Positions 22,517 to 23,914 of a stretch of DNA of 23,914 nt are shown piece after piece. Numbering within the stretch: the stretch's first letter is position 1; every line of letters starts with the position of its first letter. Under the pieces are notes generated by a model. That model had not been told where the DNA came from. It saw only the letters and a program-made list of their open reading frames with translations, and ran no database searches. The position numbers and the translations under genes were made by a program. Location of the stretch: positions 1 to 23,914 of the forward strand of contig CAYFSL010000013.1 of NCBI GenBank assembly GCA_964345835.1, written 5' to 3'. The DNA comes from JAAYEL01 sp964345835 (GTDB taxonomy: Bacteria > Bacillota > Clostridia > Tissierellales > Peptoniphilaceae).

Positions 22517-23797
22517 ATGAAGAAGAAAATGTCTTTAACTACAAAAATTTTCCTAGCTCTAATCTTGGGAATTGTGGCAGGAATTGCCCTTCACTACCTA
22601 CTTCCCGCAGGCCACCTAAGGGATAAGGTCTTGGTAGACGGTGTATTTACAGTCTTGGGCTCAGCCTTCTTAAGGCTTTTACAAATGCTAGTTGTACCCC
22701 TAGTATTTTTCTCTCTATCAACGGGGGCTCTTTCAATGGGGGACACTGTAAGCCTAGGTAGGGTAGGATTAAAAACCTTACTCTTCTACCTTTTTACCAC
22801 AGCCATTGCAGTAGCTATAGCACTCTTGCTGGCGAATCTAATCAACCCGGGAGTTGGAATGAACCTGAATACAGTTGAGAAAACCAATGTTGAGATCCAG
22901 GAGGCCCCTTCAATTGTTGACACAATACTAAACATTATACCAACCAACCCAATAGCGGCTCTTGCAAATGGGGAAATGCTACAGATTATCCTATTTGCCC
23001 TATTAGTTGGTCTGATTTGTGGCCAACTTCCTCAAAAACTTGTTACTTTTACTAAGTTTCTTCATGAGGGCAATGACCTTATGATGAGGATGACAAGTAT
23101 AGTTATGAAGCTTGCCCCAATTGGGGTATTTGCCTTAATAACTAAGACCTTTACTCAAATGGGTCTAGATACAATAGTTCCAATGTTGACCTATATGGCG
23201 ACTGTAATTTCAGGTTTGCTAGTTCAAAATTTTGTGGTTTACATGCTATTAATCTTAATATTTGCCAGGGTAGATATCAGGCATTTTATGAGAAAAATAC
23301 TTCAACCAGCAGCCTTTGCCTTCTCATCTGCAAGCTCAAGTGCAACAATTCCTTTGACCATGAAGGCCACAGATGATATGGGGATACCGAGAAATGTTTC
23401 AGCCTTTACAATTCCTTTGGGGGCTACCATTAACATGGATGGTACAGCCATCATGCAGGGGGTTGCCGTAGTATTTATAGCGAATGTATCTAATATTCCT
23501 CTTACCATGCAGGACTACTTGACTGTAATCTTTACAGCGACCCTGTCATCAGTTGGAACTGCAGCAGTACCAGGAGTTGGCCTAATAACCCTATCCATGG
23601 TTTTAGCATCTGTTAACCTACCTGTTGAGGGGATTGCGATGATCATGGGTATAGATAGGATCCTGGACATGGCAAGGACTGCAACTAATACCGTGGGGGA
23701 TATGGCGGTAACTTTGATAGTTGCTAAACAAGAGGGCATACTTGACCTTGATCAGTACCACTCTAGTAAGTCGCTTGATACCAGCGACGAGATATAG
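22517..23797 (+). CDS. Dicarboxylate/amino acid:cation symporter (DAACS, GltP/SstT family)
   Basis: A 426-residue secondary transporter with the glutamate-transporter fold. Visible signatures are the serine-rich hairpin SSASSSATIPLT (about 270-282), NMDGTAI in TM7 (N306-M307-D308-G309), the second hairpin AAVPGVGLI and the TM8 motif DRILDMARTATNTVGD, with the Asp, Arg and Asn used for substrate and cation binding. It probably imports glutamate, aspartate, C4-dicarboxylates or serine/threonine with Na+ or H+. The Arg in the TM8 motif favours acidic substrates, but I would not name one. It lies one base after the reductase gene, in a two-gene unit; the metabolic link between the two is unclear. 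Confidence 0.92.
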   Translation: MKKKMSLTTKIFLALILGIVAGIALHYLLPAGHLRDKVLVDGVFTVLGSAFLRLLQMLVVPLVFFSLSTGALSMGDTVSLGRVGLKTLLFYLFTTAIAVAIALLLANLINPGVGMNLNTVEKTNVEIQEAPSIVDTILNIIPTNPIAALANGEMLQIILFALLVGLICGQLPQKLVTFTKFLHEGNDLMMRMTSIVMKLAPIGVFALITKTFTQMGLDTIVPMLTYMATVISGLLVQNFVVYMLLILIFARVDIRHFMRKILQPAAFAFSSASSSATIPLTMKATDDMGIPRNVSAFTIPLGATINMDGTAIMQGVAVVFIANVSNIPLTMQDYLTVIFTATLSSVGTAAVPGVGLITLSMVLASVNLPVEGIAMIMGIDRILDMARTATNTVGDMAVTLIVAKQEGILDLDQYHSSKSLDTSDEI

Positions 23798-23804
23798 GTT
23801 TTTT
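23770..23804 (+). terminator. Possible terminator at the end of the symporter gene
   Basis: GTCGCT (23770-23775) and AGCGAC (23783-23788) make a 6-bp stem inside the last codons, and six T follow at 23799-23804. The ten-base gap between stem and T-run is too long for a textbook terminator, so this is weak. Confidence 0.3.
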
Positions 23805-23892
23805 ATTAATCTACCAGAGAAATCCTGGAAGAAACTTATCAAAATTAACAAATTAAGGTTCTTTGTCAAATAGTGTTGGTGAAGAGTTGTAA

Positions 23893-23914
23893 ATGAATTA
23901 CAGGGAGTTAGAAG
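23893..23914 (+). CDS. Possible start of the next gene, cut by the window edge
   Basis: ATG at 23893 opens a frame reading MNYRELE to the window end, with GGTGA (23878-23882) as a weak site. Alternatively AGGGAG at 23902-23907 is a better ribosome binding site whose ideal start would fall at or just after base 23915, outside the window. Either way a rightward gene probably begins here. Its product cannot be told. Confidence 0.3.

Overview
This window is a visibly AT-rich stretch of bacterial chromosome. Strong AGGAGG ribosome binding sites, heavy use of AGG and ATA codons, and the gene content and order (infC-rpmI-rplT; spoU-pheS-pheT-zapA-U32-mutS2; a Ktr-type K+ system) point to a low-GC Gram-positive anaerobe. 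My best guess is the Tissierellia/Peptoniphilaceae (Anaerococcus- or Peptoniphilus-like); this is an inference from overall look, not a database match. All 20 complete genes are on the + strand. One further gene appears to start just left of the window on the - strand. No tRNA, rRNA, CRISPR array, insertion sequence or phage gene was seen; this is mostly core chromosome.

Layout. 1-289 is a divergent regulatory region: a leftward promoter whose spacer contains a run of eight C (read leftward), CTTG/CAAG dyads, and rightward promoter candidates. 290-2041 is a tight three-gene operon: TPR membrane protein, HAD phosphatase, small thioredoxin-like protein. 2031-3409 is the infC-rpmI-rplT operon, with a TTGACA-N17-TATTAT promoter, a roughly 145-base leader carrying an intrinsic terminator (attenuator), an AUU start codon for IF3 and a terminator after rplT. 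3448-9155 holds a DUF2974 (Mbeg1-like) hydrolase, a K+/H+ antiporter that appears to start at another AUU codon, the KtrB-KtrA K+ uptake pair and a SpoU-type rRNA methyltransferase, closed by a terminator. 9324-21550 looks like one eight-gene operon, pheS-pheT-zapA-U32 protein-mutS2-argS-membrane protein-TPR protein, with junctions from 17-base overlaps to 9-base gaps. 21664-23797 is a two-gene unit: an orphan RmlD-like reductase and a dicarboxylate/amino-acid:cation symporter.

How the genes work together. Most of the window serves translation: IF3, L35, L20, PheRS, ArgRS, a 23S rRNA 2'-O-methyltransferase, a U32 (RlhA/TrhP-type) RNA-hydroxylation protein and MutS2, which in Firmicutes has been linked to rescue of collided ribosomes. 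A second theme is cation balance: an antiporter with RCK_C-type domains next to KtrAB gives K+ exit and K+ entry side by side. No obviously new multi-gene system is present. The most unusual signals are regulatory: the homopolymer in the leftward promoter spacer (possible phase variation), the second AUU start, and a recurring extended -10 element, TGATATAAT.
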